Below the pieces are notes generated by a model. It was given only the letters and a program-made list of their open reading frames with translations, did no database searches and was not told the DNA's origin. Below, piece by piece: positions 8,429 to 15,841 of a stretch of 64,000 nucleotides of DNA (its first letter is position 1; every line of letters starts with the position of its first letter). The stretch is from Mycetocola_B reblochoni (lineage in GTDB: Bacteria > Actinomycetota > Actinomycetes > Actinomycetales > Microbacteriaceae), in NCBI RefSeq assembly GCF_003667525.1, contig NZ_RCUW01000001.1:310001-374000 (forward strand). The letters are read 5' to 3'. The translations under genes and the position numbers were made by a program.

Positions 8429-9144
8429 CGGATCACCTCGGGGACCTCGTCGGTGCCGATGCGGCGCCCCGTGAAGAACGGGACCTCCTCGCGCACGTGC
8501 ATGCGCGCCTCCGTGTAGCGCAGGTCGCGCATGACGTCGACGAGCTCGGCGGGGTCGTCGGCCTCGAGCGGCAGCAGCCACTCGTAGTCGCCGAGGGCGA
8601 ACGACGCCACGGTGTTGGCCAGCACCCCGCGGTGCGCGGCGCCCTTCCGGCCGTGGTCGGCGAGCATGCGCTTGCGGTCCTCCTCTGGCAGCAGGTACCA
8701 CTCGTAGCTGCGCACGAAGGGGTACAGGCAGAGCCAGCCCTTCGGGTCCTTGCCCCGCAGGAACCCCGGAACGTGGGACCGGTTGAACTCGGCGTCGCGG
8801 TGCACGCCCATCGCGTTCCACGTCGGCTCCAGCCCGGCGACGGCGTCCGTGCGGCGGAGGACCCGCAGCGCCTCCTGGAGCTGGTCGGCGGTGTCCCCGT
8901 GCAGCCAGACCATGAGGTCGGCGTCGGAGCGGAGCCCGGAGACGTCGTAGAAGCCGCGGACGACGGTGCCCGCCGCGGTGACCGTCTCGACCGCGGCGTC
9001 GAGCTGGGCCGTCAGCGCCGCCGACTCGCCGCCGACCGGGGTCGATCCCCGTCGGAACACGGCCCACAGGGTGTACCCGGAGGGCGATGCTTCTGCAGCG
9101 GGGACGGCGTTTCGGTTCTCCTCGTGGGAGGCCTGCTGAGTCAT
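8425..9144 (-). CDS. hemQ: Coproheme decarboxylase HemQ (chlorite-dismutase fold)
   Basis: Converts Fe-coproporphyrin III to heme b by two peroxide-dependent decarboxylations, the final step of the route. The 239-residue length is typical. The N-terminus reads YTLWAVFRRG; GFYDVSGLRSDADLMVWLHG follows; YPFVRSYEWY (141-150) holds the catalytic Tyr; and the HGRKGAAHRG segment (164-173) should hold the proximal heme His. The ATG at 9144 is preceded by GAGGATAGGAAC, which can be read as a Shine-Dalgarno AGGA or as a -10 box of a leaderless start. It heads a tightly packed hemQ-cpfC-hemC-hemD operon. Confidence 0.96.
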   Translation of the reverse strand: MTQQASHEENRNAVPAAEASPSGYTLWAVFRRGSTPVGGESAALTAQLDAAVETVTAAGTVVRGFYDVSGLRSDADLMVWLHGDTADQLQEALRVLRRTDAVAGLEPTWNAMGVHRDAEFNRSHVPGFLRGKDPKGWLCLYPFVRSYEWYLLPEEDRKRMLADHGRKGAAHRGVLANTVASFALGDYEWLLPLEADDPAELVDVMRDLRYTEARMHVREEVPFFTGRRIGTDEVPEVIR

Positions 9145-9150
9145 GTTCCT

Positions 9151-9156
9151 ATCCTC
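9151..9156 (-). promoter_or_regulatory. GAGGAT element before hemQ
   Basis: GAGGAT on the minus strand, 6 nt before the hemQ ATG. The same GAGGATAGG string precedes hemE at the same spacing (13140-13145). It could be a shared -10 box or simply the ribosome-binding site. Confidence 0.35.
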
Positions 9157-9177
9157 TCTCAGCCCGTGGTGACGTGC

Positions 9178-9222
9178 AAAAGCCCGCCGCCTCCCCTCGC
9201 ACGGGTGCGGGGAGGCGGCGGG
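9178..9222 (-). terminator. Intrinsic terminator of the DUF3618 cassette
   Basis: A perfect 14-bp GC stem (arms 9183-9196 and 9209-9222) with an inner GCAC/GTGC pairing. Read on the minus strand it ends in TTTT (9181-9178). It lies after the DUF3618 stop and ahead of hemQ, so it separates the envelope cassette from the heme operon. Confidence 0.85.
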
Positions 9223-9250
9223 ATGTGGGGTGCGCGGGGTGCGCGGGGCG

Positions 9251-9496
9251 TCAGCGCGAGGCGACCGAGCGGACCACGGCCCAGACGCCGACGCCGACGA
9301 GCCCCGCCACGCCGACGATCCCGGCGACGGCCGCGGCCGGCTTCTCATCCGCGAGGGCGGCGAAGCGGCGCCTGGCCCTGTCCGTGGCCCTGCCGACGCG
9401 CTTGGGCACGTTGATCTTGTCCTCGATCGCGTTCAGCGCCTCGGCGAGCTCACGCCTGGCCTGCTCCGGAGTGACCCTGAAGTCGTCACCGCTCAT
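9251..9496 (-). CDS. DUF3618 small membrane protein
   Basis: An 81-residue protein of the actinobacterial DUF3618 family; function unknown. It has a charged amphipathic start with the signature TPEQARRELAEALNAIEDKIN, a basic stretch RATDRARRRFAALA, and one C-terminal membrane helix (about 58-77). Its start overlaps the holin-like gene by 11 bp, so the two are translationally coupled. The same trio (YtxH-like, holin-like, DUF3618) often occurs together in Actinomycetota, which suggests a shared envelope role. Confidence 0.88.
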   Translation of the reverse strand: MSGDDFRVTPEQARRELAEALNAIEDKINVPKRVGRATDRARRRFAALADEKPAAAVAGIVGVAGLVGVGVWAVVRSVASR

Positions 9497-9896
9497 AGTC
9501 GCCCAATCCCTTCACCGCGTTCATGTCGTCGTGCAGGTTGTCCGATGCCCCCGGCTCCTGCCCGACCTTCTTGAAGAACCTCAACCCGATCAGCGCCAAG
9601 ACAACGGCGATGAGGACGAAGATGAGGAAGACGATCAGCGCCGCCAGCCAGGCGGGGAGGAAGGTCGCGAAGGCCAGGACGAGGACGGCGATGAGGACGC
9701 CGACCGCGAAGTACACGAAGACGGCCGCGCCGGCGAACAGGGCGGCGCCGATCCCGGCGAACTTGACCTTGTGGGTGTACTGCTGCTTGATCTGGGCGAT
9801 CTCCGCCTTGACCAGCTGCGAGACGAGCTCGGGGAGCGAGCCGATCAGGCCGAACAGCGACCGCTGCTCGGGCCCCTGTGCGTGTTCACGTGCCAT
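9486..9896 (-). CDS. Holin-like superfamily protein (actinobacterial Holin-X / DUF1469 type)
   Basis: A 136-residue membrane protein. An N-terminal cytosolic segment (SLFGLIGSLPELVSQLVKAE) is followed by two strongly hydrophobic spans, about residues 47-70 and 76-105, then a basic joint (GLRFFKKVG) and a soluble tail. This is the layout of the phage-holin-like family found widely in Actinomycetota; no phage genes are nearby, so a lysis role is unlikely. I start at ATG 9896 (MAREHAQGPEQ); the open frame upstream is a shadow of the next gene. Confidence 0.87.
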   Translation of the reverse strand: MAREHAQGPEQRSLFGLIGSLPELVSQLVKAEIAQIKQQYTHKVKFAGIGAALFAGAAVFVYFAVGVLIAVLVLAFATFLPAWLAALIVFLIFVLIAVVLALIGLRFFKKVGQEPGASDNLHDDMNAVKGLGDYER

Positions 9897-9898
9897 CG

Positions 9899-10366
9899 TC
9901 AGCTCCGATCCGTCGAACGCGTCGACGTCGAGCGCTTCTTCGCCGGGGTGGACCCGGACGACGAGGCGGACTTCTTCGAGCTCTTCTTCGTCGTGGACGA
10001 GGAGGTCTTCGTCGTGCCCGACGGCTTCTTCTTCGCGGCCGCGGCCGCATCGTCGACCGCCTTCGCGGCCTCGTCCACCGTGCTGCGCGCGCTCGCGATC
10101 GTCGCGTCGAGCTTCTCGCCCGGGGTGGAGCCGCGGTTGCCGAGGGCGGTGAACACCGAGCCGAGCCCGCTTGCCACGGCCGACGGCAGCCCGCTCAGCC
10201 GTGCCTTCGCGAAGTCCTCGGCCTTGTGCACCTGGTTCTGGACGGGGCGGGTGTTCCACACGCTCAGCCATCCCGAGCGAATCTGCTCGTACCGCTTGCG
10301 TCCCGCTCGGGTGCCCAGGACGTACCCGGTAGCCAAGCCGGCTACGAAGAGGATCTTGCCTTTCAT
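9899..10366 (-). CDS. YtxH-like membrane-anchored protein with Lys/Ser/Thr-rich tail
   Basis: A 155-residue protein. The N-terminus MKGKILFVAGLATGYVLGTRAG forms one membrane helix with the GYVLGTRAGRKRYEQI signature of actinobacterial YtxH-type proteins. A helical middle (about 45-110) precedes a low-complexity tail (110-155) of Lys, Ser and Thr. I chose ATG 10366 because GGAG lies 8 nt upstream; the in-frame extension lacks a start signal. A TACGCT hexamer (10411-10416, minus strand) could be its -10 box with a ~40-nt leader. It leads the three-gene envelope cassette, 2 bp before the holin-like gene. Confidence 0.82.
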   Translation of the reverse strand: MKGKILFVAGLATGYVLGTRAGRKRYEQIRSGWLSVWNTRPVQNQVHKAEDFAKARLSGLPSAVASGLGSVFTALGNRGSTPGEKLDATIASARSTVDEAAKAVDDAAAAAKKKPSGTTKTSSSTTKKSSKKSASSSGSTPAKKRSTSTRSTDRS

Positions 10367-10468
10367 CGGAGGAACTCCATTCGATCCAGTCAATGGTCGT
10401 CGATCACCCCAGCGTAGCCGCAAGAGCGTGCACCGCAGCGAATCGCCCGCACACCGCTCCGCGCCGCG

Positions 10469-12034
10469 TCAGTGCGCGTCGCGTTCGAGGTAGCGCTCGT
10501 AGACGACATGCCGCAGTCGCTTCGCCGCAGCCGTGGCGTCGGGGACGACGCTCGCGATCCCCGTCCCGCCGATCCACGCACCGGCCACCTCGATCCCCGG
10601 CACCGCCTCGATCGCACGGCGCACCGCCACGCGGCGCTCCGCCTCGCCGAGCGCGGCGACGGGCTGGGTGTTCCACCAGGCGACCCAGCGGGCGTCGACG
10701 AGGTCGCCCGCGTCCAGCCGCACACCGAGCAGGTCGGAGGCGTCGGCGAGCGCCCGAGCGGTCCGCGCCTGGTCGTCGCCGGCGACGGGGCGGTCGACGT
10801 CGCCCTGCCGCCCGTAGGAGAGGCGGACGACGTGGCGGTGCTCGGGCAGCCGCTCGTCCAGCCAGGCCCACTTGGCGTTCGAGTGGGTCAGCGCCTTCGC
10901 CCCGACGGGGGCGCCGTCGGAGACGAGGAGCCCCGTGCCGCGGGGGTGGGCGTCGAGCGCCGCGGAGTCGAGCACGAGCGTCACGACATCGACGCGCGCG
11001 GCGGGACCGGTGCGCTCGGGGACGGCGTCCGGGTGCCCGGCATCGGCCAGGAGCGCCGAGGTCTGCGCCTCAGCGCAGGCGAGCAGCACCACGTCGGCTC
11101 CGAGGAGCTCGCCGTCGTCGAGGCCGACGAGCCAGCCGTCGACCGGGACGTCCTCGGGGACGGGGGAACCCTGCTCGACGGCCTCGGACAGCAGCGCCGC
11201 GGAGTCGGCCGCCCCGCGGAGAGACGTCGCGCGGCGCCCGACCAGGATCTCACCGCCCGCGGCGACGATCCCGTCGACGAGCGCGTCGACGAGCGTCGTC
11301 ATCCCGCCGTCCAGGCCGTGCACGGCCCCGCCGGGCTTGCGCTGGGCGCGGAGCTCGGCCACGGCCCCCGACAGCGATCCGTTCCGAGTGAGGGCGGAGT
11401 TCAGGCCGGGGGCCGCGACGACGACGTCGAGGTCCTCCGGGGCGGCCGAGTACACGCCCCCCGTCACCGGGGCGACGAGCCGGTCGCGCACGCGCGCGCC
11501 CATGCGCCGGCTGACGAGGGCGCCGAGGTTGTGCACCTTGCCGATCGCGAGGACGGGCATCACGCGGTCGAGGTAGGCGCGCCAGGCCCCCGACCAGCCG
11601 ATGGCACGGCGGACGTCCTCGGCGAAGGGGTTGGCGGGGATGCCGAGGATGCCTCCGGCGGGGATCGGGACCGCCGAGCCCTCTCCCCCCGGCACGGGCA
11701 GCCGGAGCCAGGCCCCGGCCGGGTTCGGGTCGCGGCGGGCGTCGCCCAGGCCGAGCTCCTCGACGAGCGCGTCGACGGCGCCGCCCCTGGTGGCGTAGCT
11801 CTCCGCGCCGACGTCGACGGTGACGCCGCCGACCTCCTCGGCCCTGAGCTGGCCCCCCGCGCGGTCTGCCGCCTCGACGACCGTGACGGTGATGCCGGCC
11901 GACAGCAGCTCGCGCGCGGCGACGAGGCCCGCGACGCCGGCGCCGACGACAACCGCGTGCTGGAGGGTCATGCCCGGCCCGACGCCGTCGGGGATGCCGG
12001 AGGGCAGATCGTCCGGCCTGTGCGGGTCAGCCAC
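10469..12034 (-). CDS. cgoX: Coproporphyrinogen III oxidase (HemG/HemY type, CgoX)
   Basis: FAD enzyme that oxidises coproporphyrinogen III to coproporphyrin III using O2. The product is 521 residues. The dinucleotide-binding motif VVVGAGVAGLVAARELL (about 28-44) is followed by the Glu of VVEAADRAGGQ. The conserved GGMTTLVDAL region and a C-terminal GAWIGGTGIASVVPDA FAD contact are present. I use GTG 12034, which overlaps the hemE stop by 8 bp; ATG 11971 (MTLQHAVVVGAG) is a plausible shorter start. The C-terminal end reads KRLRHVVYERYLERDAH. It is the second gene of a hemE-cgoX pair, about 100 bp before the YtxH-like gene. Confidence 0.94.
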   Translation of the reverse strand: MADPHRPDDLPSGIPDGVGPGMTLQHAVVVGAGVAGLVAARELLSAGITVTVVEAADRAGGQLRAEEVGGVTVDVGAESYATRGGAVDALVEELGLGDARRDPNPAGAWLRLPVPGGEGSAVPIPAGGILGIPANPFAEDVRRAIGWSGAWRAYLDRVMPVLAIGKVHNLGALVSRRMGARVRDRLVAPVTGGVYSAAPEDLDVVVAAPGLNSALTRNGSLSGAVAELRAQRKPGGAVHGLDGGMTTLVDALVDGIVAAGGEILVGRRATSLRGAADSAALLSEAVEQGSPVPEDVPVDGWLVGLDDGELLGADVVLLACAEAQTSALLADAGHPDAVPERTGPAARVDVVTLVLDSAALDAHPRGTGLLVSDGAPVGAKALTHSNAKWAWLDERLPEHRHVVRLSYGRQGDVDRPVAGDDQARTARALADASDLLGVRLDAGDLVDARWVAWWNTQPVAALGEAERRVAVRRAIEAVPGIEVAGAWIGGTGIASVVPDATAAAKRLRHVVYERYLERDAH

Positions 12035-13133
12035 GGTCGTGGACCCGACGGACCAGACGGGTGAGGACGGCCGGGTCGGTCTCCGGCGGGACGCCGTGAC
12101 CGAGGTTGAGCACGTGGGCCGGGGCCGCCTGACCCCGTCGGATGACGTCGTCGACGTGCGCGTCGAGGACAGCGGGCGGGGCCGCGAGGAGCGCGGGGTC
12201 GATGTTGCCCTGCACGGGTGTCGAGCCGCCGAGCCGGTCGATGGCGACGTCGAGCGGGGTGCGGTAGTCGACCCCGACGGCGTCCGCGCCGCAGTCGCGC
12301 ATCGAGGGCAGCAGCTCCCCCGTGCCCACGCCGAAGTGCACGCGCGGGACGCGCCGGGTCTCGCCTCCGGCGTCGTACTCCAGCTCGGCGGCGAAGGACA
12401 GCGCCCGCGTCGAGGCGGGCTGCACGTGCGCGAGGTAGTCGGCCAGCGACAGCGACCCGGCCCAGGAGTCGAACAGCTGCGCGGCGGAGGCCCCCGCGAG
12501 CACCTGCGCGCGGAGGAAGCGGCCGGTGACCTCCGCGGTCCAGGACATGAGGTCGGCCCACGCGGCGGGGTCGGCGTGCATGAGCGTCCTCGCCCTGATG
12601 TGGTCCTTGCTCGGCCCGCCCTCGACGAGGTAAGCGGCGAGGGTGAACGGGGCGCCGGCGAAACCGATCAGCGGGGTGTCGCCGAGCTCGCCCAGCCCGG
12701 CGACGGTGCGCTCGACGGCCTCGACGACCGGTGCGATCGCCGTGTCGAGCACGGCCGGGTCGACGGCCGTCAGGCGCGCCACCTCCGCCCCCGTGCGCAC
12801 AGGGGAGCCGAGGACGGGCCCCCGGCCGGGGACGATGTCGACGTCCACGCCGAGGAGCTTCAGCGGCACGACGATGTCGCTGAAGAAGATGGCCGCGTCG
12901 ACACCGTGGCGCCTGACCGGCTGCAGCGTGATCTCGGACGCCATCGCCGGGTCGAGGCAGGCGTCGAGCATCGCGGTCCCCGCGCGGAGTTCGCGGTACT
13001 CGGGCAGCGAGCGCCCCGCCTGCCGCATGAACCAGACGGGCAGCCGGTCGCCCCGCACGCCCTGGTAGGCGCGCACGAGGGGCGACTCGGCGGTGCGGGC
13101 GGCGGACAGCGGGTGGGAAGAGGGAAGTCTCAC
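12027..13133 (-). CDS. hemE: Uroporphyrinogen decarboxylase
   Basis: Removes four acetate carboxyls from uroporphyrinogen III to give coproporphyrinogen III. The 368 residues show the N-terminal signature PVWFMRQAGRSLPEYRELR, the catalytic-Asp segment AAIFFSDIVVPLKLLG, GFAGAPFTLAAYLVEGG, and the C-terminal HVLNLGHGVPPETDP. GTG 13133 (VRLPSSHPL) is preceded by GAGGATAGGGGG. It diverges from hemA across 75 bp, so both transcripts start in the same short control region. Confidence 0.97.
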   Translation of the reverse strand: MRLPSSHPLSAARTAESPLVRAYQGVRGDRLPVWFMRQAGRSLPEYRELRAGTAMLDACLDPAMASEITLQPVRRHGVDAAIFFSDIVVPLKLLGVDVDIVPGRGPVLGSPVRTGAEVARLTAVDPAVLDTAIAPVVEAVERTVAGLGELGDTPLIGFAGAPFTLAAYLVEGGPSKDHIRARTLMHADPAAWADLMSWTAEVTGRFLRAQVLAGASAAQLFDSWAGSLSLADYLAHVQPASTRALSFAAELEYDAGGETRRVPRVHFGVGTGELLPSMRDCGADAVGVDYRTPLDVAIDRLGGSTPVQGNIDPALLAAPPAVLDAHVDDVIRRGQAAPAHVLNLGHGVPPETDPAVLTRLVRRVHDRG

Positions 13134-13139
13134 CCCCCT

Positions 13140-13145
13140 ATCCTC
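13140..13145 (-). promoter_or_regulatory. GAGGAT element before hemE
   Basis: GAGGAT on the minus strand, 6 nt before the hemE GTG; the same string and spacing precede hemQ. It is either a Shine-Dalgarno (AGGA) or a weak -10 box. Confidence 0.35.
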
Positions 13146-13196
13146 ACCCGGACGGCCCGCCGGTGCGAACCGGACGGCGCACACACCCGGACGGGG

Positions 13197-13202
13197 TACC
13201 AT
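13197..13202 (+). promoter_or_regulatory. -10 hexamer of a leaderless hemA promoter
   Basis: TACCAT, then 6 nt (GGTCCG), then the hemA GTG at 13209. An ATG at 13201 is out of frame. No Shine-Dalgarno precedes the GTG. Confidence 0.55.
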
Positions 13203-13208
13203 GGTCCG

Positions 13209-14564
13209 GTGCTCATCTGTCTGACGGCGAGTCACAAGACCGCCGACTTCGTCACCCTCGAACGGTTGAGCGTCGGCACCGAGAGCATCGGATCGGACAT
13301 CCGTGCCCACTCCGAGTGCGTGTCCGGCGCGGTGGTCGTCGCGACCTGCAACCGCTTCGAGGCGTACGTCGACGTCGACGAGCCCGTCACCGCCGGCCGC
13401 GCGATCGCGGTCGAGGCGACCATCGAGGCCGTGACCGCCGCGACGGGCGTCGAGCCGGAGCAGCTCCGCGAGGTGTTCGAGGTGCACGTCGCCGAGCGCG
13501 CGGCCGAACACCTCTTCGCGGTGAGCGCGGGGCTGGAGTCGGTCGTCGTCGGCGAGGGCGAGATCGCCGGGCAGGTGCGGCGCTCCCTCACCTCGGCCCG
13601 CCAGGCCGGCACCACGTCGTCCGACCTGGAGCGGCTGTTCCAGCGCGCGTCGCAGACGTCGCGGACGATCAAGAACCAGACGGCGCTCAGCACGGCGGGG
13701 CGCTCGCTCGTGCGCCTCGCGCTGGACCTGGCCGAGAGCAGGGTCACCGACTGGGCGCAGACGCGGGTGCTGCTGTTCGGCACGGGCGCGTACGCCGGCG
13801 CGAGCCTGGCCGCCTTGCGCGACAGGGGCGTCGAGGACGTCGAGGTCTACTCCGCCTCCGGCCGCGCGGAGCGCTTCGCCGCCTCGCACGGCATCGACCC
13901 CGTCTCCGACGCCGGGCTGCCCCGCGCCATCGCCCGCGCGGAGATCATCATCACCTGCACGACGAGTGAGGACTACGTCCTCGACGCCGACCGGCTGAGG
14001 GCCGCGCACGAGTCCGCCGCGGTCGCGAGCGAGCTGCCGCGGATCGGTGCGGCGGAGTGCCCCGTGCGGCACGACGTCCGCCAGCTGGTCGTCGACCTGG
14101 GCCTGCCGCGCAACGTCAACCCGGACGTCCAGCACGCCCCCGGCGTGGAGCTGCTGGATCTGGAGACCATCCGGCTGCACGCCCCGCTGGAGGAGCTGCA
14201 GGCCAGCAGCAGCGCACGGACGCTCGTGAGCAAGGCGGCGCGAAAGTTCAGCACGGTCAGCCAGGAGCAGAACCTCACCCCGGCGATCGTCGCCCTGCGC
14301 TCGCACGTGTTCGGCATCCTGGACGCGGAGCTCGAGCGGGTGGCGGGAAAGTCGCCCGACCCGCGGACGGAGCAGGCGCTGCGCCACCTGGCCGGCGTCC
14401 TGTTGCACACCCCGACCTCGCGGGCGAGGGAGTTCGCCAGGGCGGGCCAGTCGCAGCGCTACATCGACGCGATCGAGACACTCTTCGGCGTCGTCCCCGA
14501 GGCGTCGCCGGTCGATGCGGTCGCCGACGCGGCGGACTCGGACGAGCCGGCTGTCGGCGCCTGA
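13209..14564 (+). CDS. hemA: Glutamyl-tRNA reductase
   Basis: NADPH-dependent reduction of glutamyl-tRNA(Glu) to glutamate-1-semialdehyde, the committed and usually rate-controlling step. The product is 451 residues. Cys47 in VVVATCNRFEAY is the thioester nucleophile; SVVVGEGEIAGQVRR follows; the NADPH-binding domain has VLLFGTGAYAGASLAALRD; the C-terminal dimerisation domain has QASSSARTLVSKAARKF. GTG 13209 is the only sensible start because upstream sequence in frame is hemE antisense. It diverges from hemE and would feed the minus-strand heme genes. Confidence 0.97.
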   Translation: MLICLTASHKTADFVTLERLSVGTESIGSDIRAHSECVSGAVVVATCNRFEAYVDVDEPVTAGRAIAVEATIEAVTAATGVEPEQLREVFEVHVAERAAEHLFAVSAGLESVVVGEGEIAGQVRRSLTSARQAGTTSSDLERLFQRASQTSRTIKNQTALSTAGRSLVRLALDLAESRVTDWAQTRVLLFGTGAYAGASLAALRDRGVEDVEVYSASGRAERFAASHGIDPVSDAGLPRAIARAEIIITCTTSEDYVLDADRLRAAHESAAVASELPRIGAAECPVRHDVRQLVVDLGLPRNVNPDVQHAPGVELLDLETIRLHAPLEELQASSSARTLVSKAARKFSTVSQEQNLTPAIVALRSHVFGILDAELERVAGKSPDPRTEQALRHLAGVLLHTPTSRAREFARAGQSQRYIDAIETLFGVVPEASPVDAVADAADSDEPAVGA

Positions 14565-14652
14565 CGGCGGGGCCCACTCCCTCACCACCCTCCGCCTCCG
14601 CCGGGTTCTTCCTCTCCCGGACGACACTCTGTCCGCTCCGGGGCACAGCCCC

Positions 14653-14658
14653 TACACT
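14653..14658 (+). promoter_or_regulatory. Candidate -10 box of the pgmB/GH65 transcript
   Basis: TACACT, 7 nt before GTG 14666. It would place the transcript start on or near a 10-codon ORF that leads into the next small ORF and pgmB. Confidence 0.4.
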
Positions 14659-14665
14659 GGCCGAC

Positions 14666-14698
14666 GTGACGAACACCGCAGTGAAGGAGAGCGTCTGA
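14666..14698 (+). CDS. Ten-codon possible leader ORF
   Basis: GTG ACG AAC ... GTC TGA encodes VTNTAVKESV. Its stop overlaps the start of the next small ORF (TGATG), and it contains the AAGGAG that would serve as that ORF's ribosome-binding site. Such short ORFs are common by chance; the placement of the promoter and the overlaps is the only support. Confidence 0.2.
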   Translation: MTNTAVKESV

Positions 14699-14793
14699 TG
14701 AGGATCGCCGCCACGTCCGCGCGACGTCGGAGCACACCCCCCGCCTTCCCCCCGGGCACCGCCGTCGGCAGCGCAGCGGTGGCCGTCCGATGA
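14698..14793 (+). CDS. Possible 31-residue ORF coupled to pgmB
   Basis: ATG 14698 has a strong Shine-Dalgarno (AAGGAG, 8 nt upstream). The 31-residue product is basic at first (RIAATSARRRS) and then Pro/Ala-rich, and its stop overlaps the pgmB start as ATGA. Nothing in it matches a family I know. It may be a translated leader that delivers ribosomes to pgmB, because pgmB itself has no good ribosome-binding site. It could also be non-functional. Confidence 0.35.
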   Translation: MRIAATSARRRSTPPAFPPGTAVGSAAVAVR

Positions 14794-15545
14794 CGGTCGA
14801 GCACGGAGCCCCCGGCACGACGCTGAGCACCTTCCGCGCGCTGCTCTTCGATCTCGACGGCGTCCTCACCCCCACGGCCGAGGTCCACATGCGCGCGTGG
14901 TCGCGGCTGTTCACGCCGGTGCTCGCGGCCCACGGCGTCGCCCCCTACACCGACGACGACTACTTCGCCCACATCGACGGACGCCCCCGCTACGACGGCG
15001 TCCGCGCCCTGCTGGCGTCCCGGGGCATCTCCCTTCCCGACGGCACGGCCGACGACGCCCCCGAGCAGGACACCGTCGCCGGCCTCGGCAACCGCAAGAA
15101 CGCGATGTTCGCAGCCGAGCTCGCCGAGCACGGGGTCGAGCCGTACCCCGGCTCGCTCCTGCTGCTGGACGCCGCGATCCAGGACGGGCTGAGCGTGGCC
15201 GTCGTCTCCAGCTCGCGCAACGCGGACGCCGTCCTGCGTGCCGCCGGGATCAGGGACAGGTTCGGCGTCGTCGTCGACGGGACCGTCGCCGCAGCCGAGG
15301 GCCTCCCGGGCAAACCCGACCCGGCGACCTACCTCGACGCGGCCGCCAAGCTGGGGCTGAGCGCCGCGGAGTGCGTCGTCGTCGAGGACGCCACCTCCGG
15401 CGTCGCGTCCGGAGCGGCGGGACGCTTCGGGCTCGTGGTCGGGGTGGACAGGGGCGTCGGGGTCGACACGCTCGTCGCCGCGGGTGCCCAGCTCGTCGTG
15501 ACCGACCTCGCCGACCTCGTTCCCGCCCTCCACACGGCCCTCTGA
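14790..15545 (+). CDS. pgmB: HAD-family hydrolase, beta-phosphoglucomutase-like
   Basis: Interconverts beta-glucose-1-phosphate and glucose-6-phosphate through a phospho-Asp intermediate. The product is 251 residues. The catalytic loop DLDGVLTP has nucleophile Asp21 and acid Asp23; a helical cap (about 30-95) follows; motif II is VSSSRNAD, the motif III Lys lies in GLPGKPDPATYL, and motif IV is VVEDATSGV. It directly precedes a GH65 phosphorylase, whose product would be beta-glucose-1-phosphate; this pairing is the main reason to prefer beta-PGM over a generic HAD phosphatase. Confidence 0.88.
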   Translation: MTVEHGAPGTTLSTFRALLFDLDGVLTPTAEVHMRAWSRLFTPVLAAHGVAPYTDDDYFAHIDGRPRYDGVRALLASRGISLPDGTADDAPEQDTVAGLGNRKNAMFAAELAEHGVEPYPGSLLLLDAAIQDGLSVAVVSSSRNADAVLRAAGIRDRFGVVVDGTVAAAEGLPGKPDPATYLDAAAKLGLSAAECVVVEDATSGVASGAAGRFGLVVGVDRGVGVDTLVAAGAQLVVTDLADLVPALHTAL

Positions 15546-15841
15546 GACCAGCCCCCGCATCGCCCGCCGCGTCGAGGTGTGCGATCAGGGCGATGCGATT
15601 ACCTTAGGTGTCGATACGTCCGCTGCTCCCCGCAGTCGCGCGACGTCATCACCGGGCGGTGGCCCCACCGTCCACCGCACGCGAGCACCACCGGGCAGCC
15701 CCGTCCGGGCCGCACACCCCACGGCCACCTCGTCCCCCACCCCACCTCACGCCACCCCGGCACGCACGATCCCGTCTTTCCGCCCCAGGGCGAAAGCACC
15801 GCACCACCTCCTCTCGACCCCGACAGCGGAAGGCCGCACGC
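15546..15841 (+). other. Gene-free C-rich leader upstream of GH65
   Basis: A 296-bp gap. A slightly AT-richer patch near 15590-15620 (GATTACCTTAGGTG) could hold a promoter; TACCTT at 15600-15605 is a possible -10 box. From about 15655 to 15830 the plus strand is strongly C-rich and G-poor (for example 15721-15780 has about 34 C and 9 G), so the RNA would be largely unstructured. I see no ORF with coding features. Confidence 0.4.

Noticed and set aside
9486..9896. Prophage remnant because of the holin-like gene
   Set aside because: No endolysin, integrase or structural genes; this family is a chromosomal actinobacterial membrane protein.
12027..14627. An 866-residue frame suggesting a HemE fusion protein
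   Set aside because: Only the last 368 residues are HemE; the rest is antisense to hemA. GTG 13133 is the true start.
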